Numbered from the stretch's first letter, positions 38,761 to 48,923 are shown. The stretch: DNA of 64,000 bases from Enterococcus sp. DIV0212c (GCF_017377505.1 NZ_JAFREN010000030.1:1-64000), one strand, 5' to 3'. The notes: a model not told the origin generated them from the letters alone. Translations and numbers: made by a program.

Positions 38761-40517
38761 TATACTTCACTCCCTTCAATTTTCGCTTCTAATTGTTGTT
38801 TATCCCACATCCGCTTGTACCAGCCAGCCAATCTTAATAGCTCTTGATGCGTCCCACGCTCAACGATCTTCCCTTCATCTAAAACGATGATTTCTTTGGC
38901 ATGCATTACACTGCTTAACCGATGTGCTGCAATGATCGTGGTTTTTTCTTTTCTGGCAGCTTTTAAATTTGAAAGAATCGCTTCTTCCGTTTTAGCATCC
39001 ACGGCTGATAAAGCATCATCTAAAATCAATAGTTCAGGATTTACGATCAATGCTCTGGCAATCGAAATCCGTTGTTTTTGACCACCGGATAATGACACGC
39101 CACGTTCCCCAACTAACGTATCATAGCCATTAGTAAAAGCCTTTATTTCATTATTGATAAACGCCATTTCAGCCGCTTGCTCAACTTCTGTTTCTGTAAA
39201 ATCAGGATTGGCAAAGCGGATGTTGTCCCGTATCGTCATTGAAAATAGAAAATGATCTTGAGGAACGTACCCCAGTGAGTTCATCAAAGCATCTAAAGAA
39301 TAATCTTTGATATCATGTCCGCCAAAAGTAATACGTCCTTTATAATGATCATATTCACGCATCAATAATTTTAAAATAGTTGTTTTGCCAGCACCTGTTT
39401 TTCCGACGATCCCCAATGTTTCGCCTTCATTGATGGCAAATTTTATCTGTTCTAACGTTGCCTCTTTGTCCTTTGGATAAGTGAATTGGTCAATTTCCAT
39501 TGATAATTGACCTTTTGCTGGTGTTTGGATCGCGTCTTTTTTCTCAACAATGTGTGTTTTTTCATGTAAAAGTTCATTCACACGATCATAACTCGCATTC
39601 CCACGCTCTAATACATTAAACAAACGCCCAATCGCAAACATCGGCCAAACCAACATTCCAATATAACTTATAAATGAAATTAACTGACCAATCGTGATTG
39701 TATCATCCATGATAAAACGGCCGCCGATAATAATCGTCAATACATAAGAAATCCCGATAATCAGTGTAATAAACGGATCGAATAACGCATCCAAAAAGTT
39801 CACTCGCTTATTTTTAACGATCGCATCATCAATTTTCTCTGTAAAATCTTGAAGATCTTCTTTTTCCTGCCCAAAAGTTTTGATAACCTTCATCCCTGTA
39901 ATACTTTCTTGTGTCTTATCATTGATCGTTGAAAAAGCAGCTTGTGAATCACGAAAAGCATCATGTAATTTAGAGCCTAACACTCTTGACGTCACTGCCA
40001 ATAATGGTAATGGAATCAATGCAATCAAGGTTAAACGCCAATCAACGAATAAAATCATTGCCACAATGGTCGCACCACCAGTGATCATAGAGTCTGCAAA
40101 GGTTAAAATCCCCGCTCCAGCCACGTTTTGGATCGCATTTAAATCATTCGTTGCATGTGCCATCAAATCTCCTGTTCGATACTTCTGATAAAACACATTA
40201 TCCATTTTTGTGAAATGATGGAATAATTGCCGTCTTAAATCTTTTTCTAGCCTTGCTGCACTTCCCCAGATATAAATTCGCCAAATATAACGAAAAATAT
40301 ACTGTGCTAAAGCTGCCAACAATAATATACCCACCCAAAATAAAATAGGTTGAATCGCCAAATCCTTTTCAGCAATCTTGTCAACAACGATCCCAATAAC
40401 TTTAGGCGGAACTAATTGAACAAGCGCAACCATAACCAATGAAAATACACCAATAATATAACTTTTTTTCTCCTGTTTGAAAAACCACCCTAATTTTTTA
40501 AATATAGACATGTACAT
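38760..40517 (-). CDS. Heterodimeric ABC exporter, degenerate half (YheI-like)
   Basis: A 585-residue half-transporter starting MYMSIFKKLGWFFKQEK, with six membrane helices, Walker A GKTGAGKTT, a canonical LSGGQKQR signature, but ILDDALS at Walker B, where Asp replaces the catalytic Glu. This is the standard signature of the inactive-site partner in heterodimeric type IV exporters. It is first in the operon with the catalytic partner. It resembles YheI of Bacillus, whose YheHI complex exports drugs. Confidence 0.9.
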   Translation of the reverse strand: MYMSIFKKLGWFFKQEKKSYIIGVFSLVMVALVQLVPPKVIGIVVDKIAEKDLAIQPILFWVGILLLAALAQYIFRYIWRIYIWGSAARLEKDLRRQLFHHFTKMDNVFYQKYRTGDLMAHATNDLNAIQNVAGAGILTFADSMITGGATIVAMILFVDWRLTLIALIPLPLLAVTSRVLGSKLHDAFRDSQAAFSTINDKTQESITGMKVIKTFGQEKEDLQDFTEKIDDAIVKNKRVNFLDALFDPFITLIIGISYVLTIIIGGRFIMDDTITIGQLISFISYIGMLVWPMFAIGRLFNVLERGNASYDRVNELLHEKTHIVEKKDAIQTPAKGQLSMEIDQFTYPKDKEATLEQIKFAINEGETLGIVGKTGAGKTTILKLLMREYDHYKGRITFGGHDIKDYSLDALMNSLGYVPQDHFLFSMTIRDNIRFANPDFTETEVEQAAEMAFINNEIKAFTNGYDTLVGERGVSLSGGQKQRISIARALIVNPELLILDDALSAVDAKTEEAILSNLKAARKEKTTIIAAHRLSSVMHAKEIIVLDEGKIVERGTHQELLRLAGWYKRMWDKQQLEAKIEGSEV

Positions 40518-40610
40518 TCTCCTCTTCTAATTTAACTCCTATGCGCTCACACCATTCTTTTGTTGTTTCCCCATTTCTGTACAACTCCTTTCATTTATAA
40601 AAATAAGCAC

Positions 40611-40640
40611 AAAAAAAACGGACCAAAAAATCGGCCCGCT
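40611..40640 (-). terminator. Terminator of yneF
   Basis: On the minus strand CGGGCC and GGTCCG flank a T-rich loop and are followed by eight T's. The stem is short and includes one G-T pair. Confidence 0.7.
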
Positions 40641-40674
40641 TGTGTGTTTGAATTCTGAATAGCAACTAAGAACC

Positions 40675-40896
40675 TTACTTATCTCCTTGGTTCTTCATTT
40701 GCTGCATCATTTGACGAATCTTCTTCTCAGAAGGTTTTTGTCCCATAGACATCATCATCATTCGTAACATATCCTCATTAACGGGAGGATTCTTTTTGAA
40801 ATAGTCTTGCATATATTTGCGCGCAAGGAAAAATCCACCTGCTGCACCTGCTAATAAAGCGATAATCGCGATTAATACTACTAAACCTGTTGACAT
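40675..40896 (-). CDS. yneF: YneF/UPF0154 small membrane protein
   Basis: A 73-residue protein with a single N-terminal membrane helix ([25 protein letters not shown]), followed by the family-specific [25 protein letters not shown] segment (written here in parts) and a basic tail [12 protein letters not shown]. It matches the UPF0154 family in length and layout. The function is unknown. AGGAGA precedes the ATG. It is monocistronic. Confidence 0.9.
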   Translation of the reverse strand: MSTGLVVLIAIIALLAGAAGGFFLARKYMQDYFKKNPPVNEDMLRMMMMSMGQKPSEKKIRQMMQQMKNQGDK

Positions 40897-41114
40897 ATAA
40901 ATCTCTCCTTTCTACCTAGAAAAGCCAAACAAGAACTTCTGCTAAAGGTGTCTCACGCAGTCATTATTCTTGTTGAACTTACCATTTTTAAATTTATAGG
41001 GATATTTATCCCTTTTTTATATAATTGCTCTCAAGAAACTATTTTACTAGAAAGAAGCGGAAAAGGAAAGGTCTTTTGTCAGATTCCTCACAAGAAATTT
41101 ACGAAAGATCATTT

Positions 41115-41348
41115 CCTCAGCTAGGCTCTCGAAAAAAAGATAACATCTGACTGAGATAAAAAGCATCTCACTCGTTTTTTCCTATTTTTCTGTCGAGCCC
41201 GAACAAGCTCATTCAGCTTTTAATTTTATCTAGCTTCAAGAACTGGGCTCTCGGAAAAAAGATAAAAGCCAACTGAGATGAAAAGCATCTCACTCGTTTT
41301 TCCTATTTTTCTATCGAGCCCGAACGAGCTCATTCAGCTTTTAATTTT
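41115..41348. repeat. Two tandem EFAR-like palindromic elements after nfo
   Basis: Two copies of an element of about 110 bp follow each other (about 41118-41235 and 41236-41348). Each has outer arms GGCTCTCGRAAAAAAGATAA and TTTTCCTATTTTTCTRTCGAGCCC, an inner stem CTGAGAT..ATCTCAC, and an end GAGCTCATTCAGCTTTTAAT. The outer and inner arms pair, giving a long hairpin. The rightmost copy contains the nfo stop codon (41341-41343), so the element touches the coding sequence. The rest of 40897-41114 has no visible gene. Confidence 0.85.
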
Positions 41349-42234
41349 GAACTTCTATTTTTTCTAATAAATCTGGATCGAATTTTTGTGATTTTAACAT
41401 GGCAATTTCATAGCCATATGGTGCTTTACTTGTTTTTTTATCTGCACCAACATAAGGTGTTTCTAAAATTTTAGGTAAGTCTTTTAATTTTTCGTGATGA
41501 ACAACTTTATTCAAAGCATCAAAACCAATTGTTCCAAAGCCAATATTGGCATGGCGATCCTTGTGTGAGCCCATTGGGTTTTTAGAATCATTCACATGGA
41601 CGACTTTCAATCGATCTAATCCAATGATTTTATCGAATTCTTCTAGAACCCCATCAAAGTCCTCTTTAACATTATAACCAGCATCATTGATATGACAAGT
41701 ATCCATTGTTACGGATAGCTTTTCATTTAACTTAACGCCTTCAATGATTGTTGCCAACTCTTCAAAGGTACGACCTAATTCAGTTCCTTTACCTGCCATT
41801 GTTTCCAATGCAATTTGCGGTACTTGCTCTTTCCATAAAACTTCATCTAGGCCTTTGATGATTTGTTTTAAACCTGCATCAACTCCAGCGCCAACATGGG
41901 CTCCAGGATGTAAGGTGATTTGGGTTGCACCTAAGGCATGCGCACGTTCAATTTCTTGACGTAAAAATGAAGTAGCAAAGCCAAAATTTTCTAATTTGAT
42001 TGTATTCCCTAAATTAATGATGTATGGTGCATGAACCACAATATTGCTTAAATCATGTTCGGCCATAAACTTTTGACCTGTTTCGATATTCATCTCTTCA
42101 ACTGGTTTACGACGCGTATTTTGCGGTGCTCCAGTATAAATCATAAAAGTTGTCGCCCCATAACTAGCCGCTTCTTCCGCCGAACCTAACAACATTTTTT
42201 TACCACTCATACTAACATGTGAACCTAATAACAT
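41341..42234 (-). CDS. nfo: Endonuclease IV (AP endonuclease)
   Basis: A 297-residue TIM-barrel enzyme that cuts at abasic sites in base excision repair. It starts [18 protein letters not shown], has [22 protein letters not shown], the metal-site [10 protein letters not shown] and [18 protein letters not shown], which together provide the three-zinc centre of Nfo. AGGAGG is upstream. The stop codon sits within a palindromic repeat and another repeat lies just before the gene. Confidence 0.95.
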   Translation of the reverse strand: MLLGSHVSMSGKKMLLGSAEEAASYGATTFMIYTGAPQNTRRKPVEEMNIETGQKFMAEHDLSNIVVHAPYIINLGNTIKLENFGFATSFLRQEIERAHALGATQITLHPGAHVGAGVDAGLKQIIKGLDEVLWKEQVPQIALETMAGKGTELGRTFEELATIIEGVKLNEKLSVTMDTCHINDAGYNVKEDFDGVLEEFDKIIGLDRLKVVHVNDSKNPMGSHKDRHANIGFGTIGFDALNKVVHHEKLKDLPKILETPYVGADKKTSKAPYGYEIAMLKSQKFDPDLLEKIEVQN

Positions 42235-42252
42235 AATGATCCTCCTAATTTT

Positions 42253-42372
42253 AAAGCTGAACGAGCTCGTTCAGTCTCGACTGGAAAATAGGGAAATCAG
42301 ATTGAGGTGCTTTTTACCTCATTCGGATTTTATCTTTTTCCCGAGAGACTAGCTCGTGAAGCTGAATAATAT
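42253..42372. repeat. EFAR-like palindromic element before nfo
   Basis: One element of about 115 bp: AGCTGAACGAGCTCGTTCAG (itself a dyad), then CTCGACTGGAAAATAGG, an inner stem TTGAGGTG..ACCTCATTC, ATTTTATCTTTTTCCCGAG and AGACTAGCTCGTGAAGCT. It is in the opposite orientation to the pair after nfo. Downstream, 42398-42424 holds a small hairpin (ATATCAAT/ATTGATAT). No gene is seen in 42235-42575. Confidence 0.8.
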
Positions 42373-42575
42373 AATAGCCCTGTTTAGCTTTTTTCCACTC
42401 ATATCAATCCTGCTTAAGAATTGATATGGCCATAGCAAAACATAGTGTTAACCCAAACAGCTAAACAATTCAAAAAATGAATAATTGTAAACATAATAGG
42501 ATTTTCCATCCTTTAAAAGAGTACGTGAAAGAACTGGAAAAAACAATCTTTTTGCCTCTTTGTTCTAACAAAATT

Positions 42576-43028
42576 TTACTTCTTATTTCTGTTATGAAAA
42601 TGCGAATAACTATCGATCCATTCTTTCATCGAAATTTTACCAACTAGTTCTCCAATCAACTCATAAGGAATATTTTTGGGATTACTAAATCGTATACAGC
42701 TTTTGCCCATATTCAACTTGGTCGGAACAACTTTTTGATATTCATCCTGAAACCACAATAAGAGATCTTTGTTCCCCATAATTCCCATATGATACAAGGA
42801 TAAATGCTTTTTTTGAGCACCTAAGCTGATAAACGGTAATGGTTCATCTTTTCTATCTAAGTACCCATCTGGAAAAACATTTAAAGGAACAACATAAGTC
42901 GGCATCCCATATTGCAAACGTAAAACAAAACCTTCAGGTATGTTTTCAGCAATGATCTTCGCTAATTTTTGATACGATTCTTGCCATTTTTCATCAATAT
43001 TTTCTACGTATTCTTGTACTTCATCCAC
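42576..43028 (-). CDS. DUF1801 domain protein
   Basis: A 150-residue soluble protein with the DUF1801 pattern: NIPEGFVLRLQYGMPTYVVP, ISLGAQKKHLSLYHMGI and MGKSCIRFSN. This fold is shared with iron-chaperone-like YdhG proteins, but function is not established. Its start overlaps the end of the YdeI-like gene by 8 bases, so the two are translationally coupled. A second DUF1801 gene lies on the other side. Confidence 0.8.
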   Translation of the reverse strand: MDEVQEYVENIDEKWQESYQKLAKIIAENIPEGFVLRLQYGMPTYVVPLNVFPDGYLDRKDEPLPFISLGAQKKHLSLYHMGIMGNKDLLLWFQDEYQKVVPTKLNMGKSCIRFSNPKNIPYELIGELVGKISMKEWIDSYSHFHNRNKK

Positions 43029-43713
43029 GCAAAGTTCCTCCTCCGTTTGCTAAAGATTGACGATAGAGTTCTTTAGATTTAAATCCTTTTTGTAAAATAT
43101 CGATCATTTCATTTTTTCTTTTTGCTTGTGTTGTTTCTTGTTTAGCACTATAAATATACCGTGCCCAATCTTTTTTATAGCCAGGTGTGAGTTGATCAAA
43201 CATAGCTTTCGCTTCTTTGTGATTCTCAATAAACGATTCTACAGCTGGTATAAATTGAACGTAATCATCGACACGAGCACTGCTTACATTAGTTGATTTT
43301 ATTGTTCGTTCAACATTTTTCATACCAGTTACTGTAAAGGTCTCATCTAGACTAACCATCCGATTGAATTTCAACGTGCTACTTCCTATATAACCATCAC
43401 TATCATCTACTTGAAGCGCTGGAAAAATTTCATCTCGATGAACAAATGTTGAATACACCTTGTTGCCTTTTTTAGGATAAGCTACAAAAAGCACACCATT
43501 TTTATGAAGCAGCTGCTTTTCGATTACTTCTATTACAATTTTTTTAAATTCTTCCATCGCCATGACAAATACAAAAATCATATCCGTAGGCTCCGCTGGA
43601 AGTTGGCTCTGATCCTCTTTTAGCTCAGGTAAATACTCTTTACTTGGTCGATTAACAATTACTTTATTTGAATAAGTCATTAATTTTAACTTTTCAACAA
43701 TCGATTTCCCCAT
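43021..43713 (-). CDS. YdeI/OmpD-associated-family-like protein
   Basis: A 230-residue soluble protein. The C-terminal third (LTPGYKKDWARYIYSAKQET, then AKRKNEMIDILQKGF) matches the YdeI/OmpD-associated helical motif. The N-terminal half, with PTDMIFVFVMAMEEFKKIV and FVAYPKKGNK, looks like a DUF3052-type domain. Its ribosome site is weak (AAGG only). It overlaps the following DUF1801 gene. No function is established; some relatives are linked to bacteriocin or antibiotic sensitivity. Confidence 0.65.
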   Translation of the reverse strand: MGKSIVEKLKLMTYSNKVIVNRPSKEYLPELKEDQSQLPAEPTDMIFVFVMAMEEFKKIVIEVIEKQLLHKNGVLFVAYPKKGNKVYSTFVHRDEIFPALQVDDSDGYIGSSTLKFNRMVSLDETFTVTGMKNVERTIKSTNVSSARVDDYVQFIPAVESFIENHKEAKAMFDQLTPGYKKDWARYIYSAKQETTQAKRKNEMIDILQKGFKSKELYRQSLANGGGTLRG

Positions 43714-43873
43714 TTTTCCCAGCCTTTCCGTCTATTTTACAATCTACTGGTAGTGTACCATAAAATGATAGCGCTATTCACTTGCTAGCTTCTTTAAAAA
43801 TCATATGAAATCCGCAGTTCCTCTCACCATGGTATACTAAAAAGAAAATCCACTAAGAAAGTAGGCAGCCATC

Positions 43874-44212
43874 ATGACACTTATTGAAGACTATATTTTA
43901 GAATGCCCGAAAGATCGCCAAGAAAAACTACAACAACTATACACCATAATCAAACAACTCGTTCCCCAAGCAACAGAAAAAATGACCTATGGAATGCCCA
44001 CCTTCTATTTAAATGGTAATTTAGTCCATTTTGCTAATATGAAAAATCATATTGGCTTTTATCCTGCACCGGCTGCTATTAAAGCATTTGAAAATGAACT
44101 GACGCCTTTCAAAACAAGTAAAGGTGCTATTCAATTTCCAGTGGATGGTGAATTACCAACAGATTTAATAAAAAAAATCGTAGCTTTTCGAGTGAATGAA
44201 CATACGAAATAA
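43874..44212 (+). CDS. DUF1801 / YdhG-like protein
   Basis: A 112-residue soluble protein: ECPKDRQEKLQQLYTIIKQL, then ATEKMTYGMPTFYLNGNLVH, IGFYPAPAAIKAFENEL and a closing KGAIQFPVDGELPTDLIKKI. This is the compact DUF1801 (YdhG/YyaL-type) form, structurally related to frataxin-like iron chaperones. It is divergent from the YdeI/DUF1801 pair, so three related genes cluster here. Its biochemical role is unknown. Confidence 0.8.
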   Translation: MTLIEDYILECPKDRQEKLQQLYTIIKQLVPQATEKMTYGMPTFYLNGNLVHFANMKNHIGFYPAPAAIKAFENELTPFKTSKGAIQFPVDGELPTDLIKKIVAFRVNEHTK

Positions 44213-44448
44213 TAAAGACTAAGAATAAATGCGTTGACTTCATTTGAATTTTTTTAGAAGCTTTTAGATAAGTACGTTTTTTCACTGCATAACGTATAAT
44301 TGAAAATTTTATCTGTTAGTCACAGATTTTCTGCTTATTTATCTTAAGTTTTCTCGATTAAATAGTTGTAAATAGCTGAACAACTGTTCATAGTAGTTTT
44401 TTTTTGCTATAATATCACGGAATGTATCATTATATTGAGGTGAAGCTT

Positions 44449-46881
44449 TTGGACAATCAGAATAACTCCCGTAAAACGGAACAACATTCTAAAAAAGTAC
44501 CAGAAAAGAAGAAGATTTTTTTAACTATAAATGTAGTGATTCGTGTAATACAATCATTATTTGTCTTTGCAGTTGTTATCCTACTTTTAGGTGGCGCTTT
44601 AGGCCTTGGAATCGGTATGGGGTATTTTGCTTTTCTAGTTGAAGATACGCAACCACCAACAAAAGAAGAACTCCAAACAGAAATCAGTGATATCACTGAA
44701 GTTTCCCAGATGACTTACGCAGATGGTACGAATATTGCTAAGATCAAATCTGACCTTATTCGAACAAGAGTAGACTCAGAACATATTTCTCCATTGCTCA
44801 AAAAAGCAATTATTTCTACCGAGGATGAATACTTCGAAGAACACAAAGGTGTTGTTCCTAAAGCAGTCATTCGTGCCCTTGTTTCCGATGCAACAGGTAT
44901 GGGTGGTTCATCTGGAGGATCTACACTAACACAACAATTAGTGAAACAACAAATCTTGACAGATGAAACAACCTTCAAACGAAAAGCGAATGAGATTTTG
45001 TTAGCCTATCGTATTGAGAAATATTTCTCAAAAGATGAGATTGTAACTACTTATCTAAATGTTTCGCCATTTGGACGTAATAACAAAGGTGAAAATATTG
45101 CAGGGGTCGAAGAAGCAGCTAAAGGATTATTTGGCAAAAGTGCTAATGACTTAACACTACCACAAGCAGCCTTTATTGCAGGTTTGCCGCAAAGTCCAAT
45201 CATCTATACGCCATATAGCAATACGGGTGCCTTAAAAGCAGACGAAAACATGGCCTATGGAATGAAACGAAAAGATTTTGTTTTATTCAGTATGTATCGT
45301 GAAAAAGCCATTACTAAAGAAGAATATGAAGCAGCCAAAAATTATGATTTGAAACAAGATTTCCAACCGCAACAAGAATCCAATCAAAACACCGAAAGCT
45401 ATCTTTACAATGCTGTATTAGAGCAAGCAACCAATGTAGTGATGGATATCAATATAGAAAAAGCGGGTGTCAAAAAAGAAACGCTTGATGATTTAGGACT
45501 TTCTCAATACAAAGATCAAGCACGAAAAGAAATTCAAAATCGCGGTTATACAATCCAATCAACAATTGATCAAACGGTTTATGATACCATGCAAAATGCT
45601 GTAGCAAACTTCGGCTACATGCTAGACGATGGGTATGGTGCCGGATTTGTTGAGACCGGAAATGTTTTGATGGATAATAAAACTGGTAAAATCATCGGTT
45701 TTGTAGCGGGGCGTGACTTTAATGTTAGCCAGAGTAATCATGCACTAGATACAGTTCGACAAGTTGGTTCTACGATTAAACCGATTTCTGTCTATGGACC
45801 GGCTATCGATCAAGGTTTGATTGGTTCAGAAAGTCGCTTAGCCAATTATCCTACCACCTACAGTAGTAGCGGCAAGCCGCTAGAGAATGCAACAAATTCT
45901 GGAACAAATACATTTGACACCGTCCGTCATTCATTAGAATGGTCGTATAATATTCCAGTTTACCATCTAAATGAAGCCATGAAAGCACAAATGGGCGATG
46001 ATAATTTCTCTTACAATAACTATCTAAGTAAAATGAATTATCCTGCTAGCGATGCTTGGGCTTATCAATCCGCTCCTTTGGGGTCTGTTGAAACCACCGT
46101 TCTAACACAAACAAATGGGTTTCAAGCACTTGCTAATAAAGGCCAATATCAAAAAGGCTATATGATCGATAAAATCACAGATAATAGTGGAAAAGTTATT
46201 TATGAACATAAAGATGCACCCGTTCGAGTCTATTCTGAAGCGACCGCTTCGATCATGAATGACATGATGCGTTCTGTCTTAGATTCAAAAATAACGACGC
46301 CTTTCAAAAATATGGTCAATGGGCTTAATCCTGCTTTTGGAAATGTTGACTGGATCGGTAAAACAGGAACAACCGATTTGTACAAAGACGCTTGGTTAGT
46401 TGTTTCGACACCGACGATTACCTTAGGTTCATGGACAGGCTATGATAATCCAACAGCTATGAGTCCAAATAGTGGGGATCAAAATAGTGCCTACTTAGCA
46501 AATCTAGCAAATGCAGTCTATTCAGTCAGACCTGATTTATTCGGCACTGGTGAAAAATTCACTCTTTCAAAAGACGTAATCAAGTCAACTGTTTCAAGCT
46601 TTACAGGAGAAAAACCAGGTACTTTCACCTACAACGGCGGAACTTATACAGCACCTGGACCAAATGTCGAATCTTTCTATGCGAAAGACGGCGCTCCGAA
46701 AAGCCAATATAAATTTGGATATGGCGGATCAGATGCAAACTATAGCGCCTATTGGGGACGCTATGCAACAACGCCTTCCTCTTCAAATGCAGGTTCGACA
46801 ACGACACCTTCTTCTGAGAAAAAAGAGGATACGAAAAAAGAAAATACAACCCCTTCTTCAAGCGAAAAAAATAATAACTAA
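44449..46881 (+). CDS. pbp1b: Class A penicillin-binding protein, PBP1b type
   Basis: An 810-residue bifunctional peptidoglycan synthase. The start is likely the TTG at 44449 (LDNQNNSRK) because GAGGTG lies 8 bases upstream; the earlier ATG has no site. A short cytoplasmic tail and one membrane helix are followed by the glycosyltransferase domain (IISTEDEYFEEHKG, GGSTLTQQLVKQQ, RKANEILLAYRIE) and a transpeptidase domain with SxxK in VGSTIKPIS, SYN in LEWSYNIP, and KTGTT. A Ser/Thr/Lys-rich tail closes it. It tracks S. pneumoniae PBP1b closely across its length, including FGRNNKGENIAG. Confidence 0.92.
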   Translation: MDNQNNSRKTEQHSKKVPEKKKIFLTINVVIRVIQSLFVFAVVILLLGGALGLGIGMGYFAFLVEDTQPPTKEELQTEISDITEVSQMTYADGTNIAKIKSDLIRTRVDSEHISPLLKKAIISTEDEYFEEHKGVVPKAVIRALVSDATGMGGSSGGSTLTQQLVKQQILTDETTFKRKANEILLAYRIEKYFSKDEIVTTYLNVSPFGRNNKGENIAGVEEAAKGLFGKSANDLTLPQAAFIAGLPQSPIIYTPYSNTGALKADENMAYGMKRKDFVLFSMYREKAITKEEYEAAKNYDLKQDFQPQQESNQNTESYLYNAVLEQATNVVMDINIEKAGVKKETLDDLGLSQYKDQARKEIQNRGYTIQSTIDQTVYDTMQNAVANFGYMLDDGYGAGFVETGNVLMDNKTGKIIGFVAGRDFNVSQSNHALDTVRQVGSTIKPISVYGPAIDQGLIGSESRLANYPTTYSSSGKPLENATNSGTNTFDTVRHSLEWSYNIPVYHLNEAMKAQMGDDNFSYNNYLSKMNYPASDAWAYQSAPLGSVETTVLTQTNGFQALANKGQYQKGYMIDKITDNSGKVIYEHKDAPVRVYSEATASIMNDMMRSVLDSKITTPFKNMVNGLNPAFGNVDWIGKTGTTDLYKDAWLVVSTPTITLGSWTGYDNPTAMSPNSGDQNSAYLANLANAVYSVRPDLFGTGEKFTLSKDVIKSTVSSFTGEKPGTFTYNGGTYTAPGPNVESFYAKDGAPKSQYKFGYGGSDANYSAYWGRYATTPSSSNAGSTTTPSSEKKEDTKKENTTPSSSEKNNN

Positions 46882-46887
46882 TCTCTA

Positions 46888-46927
46888 GAGGCTCAAACAA
46901 AACGGCAATATGTTTTGTTTGAGCCTC
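46888..46927. terminator. Bidirectional terminator between pbp1b and the acetyltransferase
   Basis: A strong stem GAGGCTCAAACAAAAC / GTTTTGTTTGAGCCTC separating convergent genes. Confidence 0.9.
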
Positions 46928-46934
46928 TTCTAAT

Positions 46935-47564
46935 TTAATGTGTATTATTTAAGCGATATACTTCTTCTAGATCTTCTTCTAAAAAAGGCTGATCTTTGTA
47001 ATAAAATTCATGATCTTTTTCATTGATTTCACGGATTACTTTGCAAGGATTTCCAACTGCAACCGAATTTTTTGGAATATCCTTTGTCACAACGCTACCA
47101 GCGCCAACAACACTATTTTCACCGATCGTTACACCAGGACAAACTGTCGTATTTGCTCCAATCCAACAATTATCCTCGATTGTTACCGGATTGCCATACA
47201 TCAAACGCCGATAATCAGGATGAATTGGATGCCCTACCGTTGCGATTGTCACGCCCGGACCAAAAGCAACTTTATTTCCGATCTTAATCGTCGCATCATC
47301 AATAAAAGTGCAGCCCATATTTAAGTAACATTCTTCACCAAGCTCAATATTACTGCCATAACAAAAATAAAAAGGCGGTTCGATCCACGCATTTATTTTT
47401 GTTCCAAAAATTTCATCTAAAAGCTGAAATTTTCTTTCTACTTCGTCAGATGACGTTTGATTAAAAGCCATCATTCTCCTTTTTGCCTGTAATCGCTCCT
47501 CAGGCAATCCTTCACAATCATCTAAAAATAATTTACCAGTCATGATTCTTTCTCGCATATTCAT
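46935..47564 (-). CDS. Maltose/galactoside O-acetyltransferase family protein
   Basis: A 209-residue left-handed beta-helix (hexapeptide) acetyltransferase. It starts MNMRERIMTGKLFLDDCEGL, has the Mac N-terminal helical region, the FYFCYGSNIELGEECYLNMG segment, the active-site region VTIATVGHPIHPDYRR, and the acyl-CoA loop TVCPGVTIGENSVVGAGSVV with a C-terminal NPCKVIREI. It transfers acetyl from CoA to a sugar; the substrate is not fixed by sequence. AAGGAG lies 8 bases upstream. It is slightly longer than classical Maa/LacA. Confidence 0.88.
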   Translation of the reverse strand: MNMRERIMTGKLFLDDCEGLPEERLQAKRRMMAFNQTSSDEVERKFQLLDEIFGTKINAWIEPPFYFCYGSNIELGEECYLNMGCTFIDDATIKIGNKVAFGPGVTIATVGHPIHPDYRRLMYGNPVTIEDNCWIGANTTVCPGVTIGENSVVGAGSVVTKDIPKNSVAVGNPCKVIREINEKDHEFYYKDQPFLEEDLEEVYRLNNTH

Positions 47565-47619
47565 TGAAATTACTCCTTTTAGTAACTATAGTGAGAACCG
47601 ATTTTTTTTTCAATAAAAA

Positions 47620-47678
47620 ACACTCCCTAATGTAAGTATACTAGCTTTGAACTCTAGTTTCTACTTTATAGGGAGTGT
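47620..47678 (-). terminator. Terminator of ccpA
   Basis: A 10-bp stem ACACTCCCTA / TAGGGAGTGT with a long, itself structured loop, followed by TTTTTTATTG on the minus strand, 32 bases past the ccpA stop. Confidence 0.8.
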
Positions 47679-47709
47679 AGCTGATAAGAATACTTACAGC
47701 TAGGCTATG

Positions 47710-48711
47710 TTATTTAGTTGAACCTTTTTGATCCATACCATATGGTAAGATAACTGTTTTATCTTCAATTTCTTCTTTGTTCATTAATTTTGTCAATAAA
47801 CGCATTGAAACTGCACCAATGTCATACAAAGGCTGTGTTACGCTTGAAAGACGAGGACGAGAAACTTCTGTCAGCAATGAGTTATTACTTGTAATGATCT
47901 CGAATTCTTCTGGTACTTTCACACCAGCATCAATCATTCCATCTAACAAACCAATTGCTAGTTCATCATCAGTCACATATGCAGCTGTCGCACCGCTGTT
48001 ACGAATACGTTCAGCTAATGAAATACCTGCTTTAAATTTATACTCAGACTCAAAAATCAAGCCCTCATTATAAGATAAACCATTATCAGCTAGCGCTTCT
48101 TTGTAACCTTTAATACGATTTTGACCATTGATAGGATCGATCAATGCACCACTGACAAAAGCAATTTTTTTATTGCCATTTTTAGCTAATAAATTCGTTG
48201 CATCTTTCGTTGCTTCTGTATAATCAATGTTTACACTGCCTACTTGTTCATCAGGATCGATCGAACCAGCTAAAACAACAGGTGTTTTAGAGCGAGAAAA
48301 TTCCCCACGGATCTCATCAGTGATATGATGGCCCATGAAGATGATTCCATCTACTTGTTTTGCCAAAAGATTATTTAATACATTGACTTCTTTTTGATCA
48401 TTGCTGTCAGAATTCGCTAAAATAATATTGTATTTATACATTGTTGCAACATCATCGATACCTCGCGCTAACGAAGCAAAAAAGACGTTACTGACATCAG
48501 GGATAATAACTCCTACAGTCGTTGTTTTTTTACTTGCTAAGCCACGGGCTACAGCATTGGGACGATAATCTAAGCGGTCAATTACTTCTAACACTTTTTT
48601 TCGTGTAGCAGGCTTCACATTCGGATTGCCATTGACTACACGAGATACAGTCGCCATGGATACATTTGCTTCACGAGCAACATCATAAATAGTAATTGTT
48701 TGTTTTTCCAT
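47710..48711 (-). CDS. ccpA: Catabolite control protein A
   Basis: A 333-residue LacI-family regulator, the master of carbon catabolite control in Firmicutes. The N-terminal helix-turn-helix is TIYDVAREANVSMATVSRVV, followed by the hinge RPNAVARGLASKKTTTVGVI and a periplasmic-binding-protein-like core that binds HPr-Ser-P. It is divergent from pepQ, the standard Lactobacillales arrangement. A cre-like site lies in the shared promoter. HprK, which phosphorylates HPr at Ser46, is encoded 6 kb away in this window. Confidence 0.96.
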   Translation of the reverse strand: MEKQTITIYDVAREANVSMATVSRVVNGNPNVKPATRKKVLEVIDRLDYRPNAVARGLASKKTTTVGVIIPDVSNVFFASLARGIDDVATMYKYNIILANSDSNDQKEVNVLNNLLAKQVDGIIFMGHHITDEIRGEFSRSKTPVVLAGSIDPDEQVGSVNIDYTEATKDATNLLAKNGNKKIAFVSGALIDPINGQNRIKGYKEALADNGLSYNEGLIFESEYKFKAGISLAERIRNSGATAAYVTDDELAIGLLDGMIDAGVKVPEEFEIITSNNSLLTEVSRPRLSSVTQPLYDIGAVSMRLLTKLMNKEEIEDKTVILPYGMDQKGSTK

Positions 48712-48747
48712 GTTAATTCTCCTAAATATTTATATTTGTTTTCATTT

Positions 48748-48764
48748 TCTGAAAACGCTGTTTA
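48748..48764. promoter_or_regulatory. Candidate cre site between ccpA and pepQ
   Basis: TCTGAAAACGCTGTTTA matches the cre consensus WWTGWAARCGYTWWCWW at 14 of 17 positions around the central CG. It would allow CcpA autoregulation and control of pepQ, as described in related genera. Confidence 0.55.
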
Positions 48765-48923
48765 CATTTCTCACTAAGAATAGCAGAGTTTTTTTACTTT
48801 TGCAACCGTTTTATCCCATTTTCATGAAAATTTACTCCACATTTCAAAAAGCGCTTTTGCTCATTTCATGGTATGATAAAGATAAGTTTTTTAGCGTATA
48901 GCTTTAAAGAAAGAAGGATATCT

